Shown piece by piece: positions 63,112 to 64,000 of a DNA stretch of 64,000 nt (position 1 is the first letter of the stretch; each line of letters opens with the position of its first letter). The notes below the pieces were generated by a model. It did not search any database, was not told the origin of the DNA, and was given only the letters and a program-made list of their open reading frames with translations. The position numbers were made by a program, and so were the translations under genes. Source of the DNA: G963662655 sp963665015 (GTDB lineage: Bacteria > Cloacimonadota > Cloacimonadia > Cloacimonadales > JAIOQZ01); the NCBI GenBank assembly GCA_963665015.2, contig CAXXSY010000004.1, positions 1,240,001-1,304,000 of the forward strand, read 5' to 3'.

Positions 63112-64000
63112 ATGACCGTGTCGTGGAAGATGCAGCACTACAACAACTCCTGCGCCTGCGCGTGCATGGCGATGCTGCTGAGCGCGCACGATATCGACAA
63201 GCAGGATAAGGACGTTATCGTCGAATGCAGGATGCCGTATCTGGTCTTACTGGACCGGGAAGATAAATCGTTTCGCGCCGGCATGCTGGTGCAGGACAAG
63301 GAAGTTTTCGACCTGATGCTGAACCGGTACGGATTCGAGCTCGCGGAGTGCAGGCATTCGAACTTCGAGCAGTACATCGACAAGGTTGACGAGTTGCTCT
63401 CGCGTGGCATGCCGTTCATGACGGGCATCATGAGGCCATCCCAAAACGGATCGCACGCGGTCGTATTCTACGAAATCAAGGACGGTCGTTACCTCTATCT
63501 GAATCCCGATACCGGCTTGGATAGAGCCATTGAGCACAAATTCGTAGAGGTACGGGACAAGGTGGCGTGCAGCTTCACGCGCGAGCAATTCCGGGAAGCC
63601 GCCAATCCGCACTATGTCATTGGTTATCTGTCGGATTTTTCCGGCCAAAAGCTCGATCCAAACAAGCTTTACGACCGCACCATCGAGAGTATGCAGTTGT
63701 TCAGCGAGATCGCGAAGCAGCGCCTGGACGACATCCCGACACCCGACTACGACGCCTTCTTCCGCTTCATCATCGATGTGGTAAAGCCCATCGCGCTCGA
63801 CCTCTGCACGGCCATCGATGCCGCCGACGAAAATCCGGAACTGGTCGAAAAATTGATCCGGTTCAAGAACGAGATCGTCGCGGCACAGAAGCAGGTGAAG
63901 AATGGCTCCGAAGTAGATTGGAATAGTCTGAAAGCCGGTATCGCCCGTTCTTTGGTTGAGATACAGGATTGTTTGATCGAATACTTTAGGCATGATGCGT
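63112..64000 (+). CDS. C39-like cysteine peptidase, partial
   Basis: The frame is open from ATG 63112 (GGAGG eight bases upstream) to the window edge, 296 codons. The N-terminus MTVSWKMQHYNNSCACACM resembles the Gln-Cys and Cys-nucleophile start of C39/papain-like peptidases. GSHAVVFYEI and LYLNPDTG (about 120-145) supply a candidate His and Asp. A helical domain (about 200 on) follows. Cys-rich CACAC is unusual. It is cotranscribed with the oxidoreductase. Confidence 0.7.
   Translation, partial: MTVSWKMQHYNNSCACACMAMLLSAHDIDKQDKDVIVECRMPYLVLLDREDKSFRAGMLVQDKEVFDLMLNRYGFELAECRHSNFEQYIDKVDELLSRGMPFMTGIMRPSQNGSHAVVFYEIKDGRYLYLNPDTGLDRAIEHKFVEVRDKVACSFTREQFREAANPHYVIGYLSDFSGQKLDPNKLYDRTIESMQLFSEIAKQRLDDIPTPDYDAFFRFIIDVVKPIALDLCTAIDAADENPELVEKLIRFKNEIVAAQKQVKNGSEVDWNSLKAGIARSLVEIQDCLIEYFRHDA

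Overview
The window looks like a chromosomal segment of a diderm bacterium, most likely from the Fibrobacterota-Chlorobiota-Bacteroidota (FCB) assemblage or a related candidate phylum; Cloacimonadota-like is my best guess. Supporting signs are an LptD outer-membrane protein, many lipoproteins with clear lipoboxes, two secreted proteins ending in the 'NYPNPFNPST' or Pro-rich C-terminal module typical of type IX-type sorting signals, and strong GGAGG ribosome binding sites. Coding DNA is GC-rich. A few AT-rich patches (31.7-32.6 kb, 36.2-36.8 kb, 47.5-48.7 kb) look foreign. The lineage call is inference; no 16S rRNA is present.

Layout. 1-4.3 kb (minus): a transglutaminase-like secreted protein, an AddB-like nuclease and the start of an AddA/RecB-like helicase in one tight operon. 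4.3-5.4 kb: a mosaic of short palindromic repeats. 5.4-8.4 kb: ftsY, rpsT, a YwqK-like repeat protein and tRNA-Asp. 8.5-15.6 kb: a TPR lipoprotein, a TerB-like protein, a BamE/SmpA-like secreted protein and lptD. 16.2-26.3 kb: asnB translationally coupled to an 8.4-kb gene for a 2,794-residue protein joining at least six glycosyltransferase or glycerophosphotransferase-like modules. 26.5-31.5 kb: an excisionase-type HTH protein coupled to an HExxH lipoprotein, a frameshifted Prx6-type peroxiredoxin behind perR, an SGNH hydrolase and a DprA-like protein. 31.7-37.9 kb: KTSC protein, a repeat-rich gap, ileS, a lipoprotein and a PflX-type radical SAM enzyme. 38-45 kb: two large secreted proteins and a TrmB-type regulator. 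45.8-52 kb: a GNAT-racemase pair, a SEFIR gene cut by an in-frame stop, metG and another sorted secreted protein. 52-58 kb: two hsp20 genes under a CIRCE-like operator, then a six-gene flavodoxin/lipoprotein/outer-membrane operon. 58-61.3 kb: a phage packaging trio (terS, terL, portal). 61.4-64 kb: tmRNA, a Gfo/Idh/MocA oxidoreductase and a partial C39-like cysteine peptidase.

The most unusual items are the giant polysaccharide-assembly protein with twin CDP-glycerol-transferase-like domains, the orphan terS-terL-portal module beside ssrA, the SEFIR gene with an internal stop, the CIRCE-like operator placed upstream of the hsp20 promoter, the PerR-type operator overlapping its own promoter ahead of a broken peroxidase, and the intergenic DNA. 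The intergenic DNA contains at least three repeat families plus a long imperfect hairpin of about 98 nt. All statements rest on reading the sequence and on family knowledge; no database search was possible.
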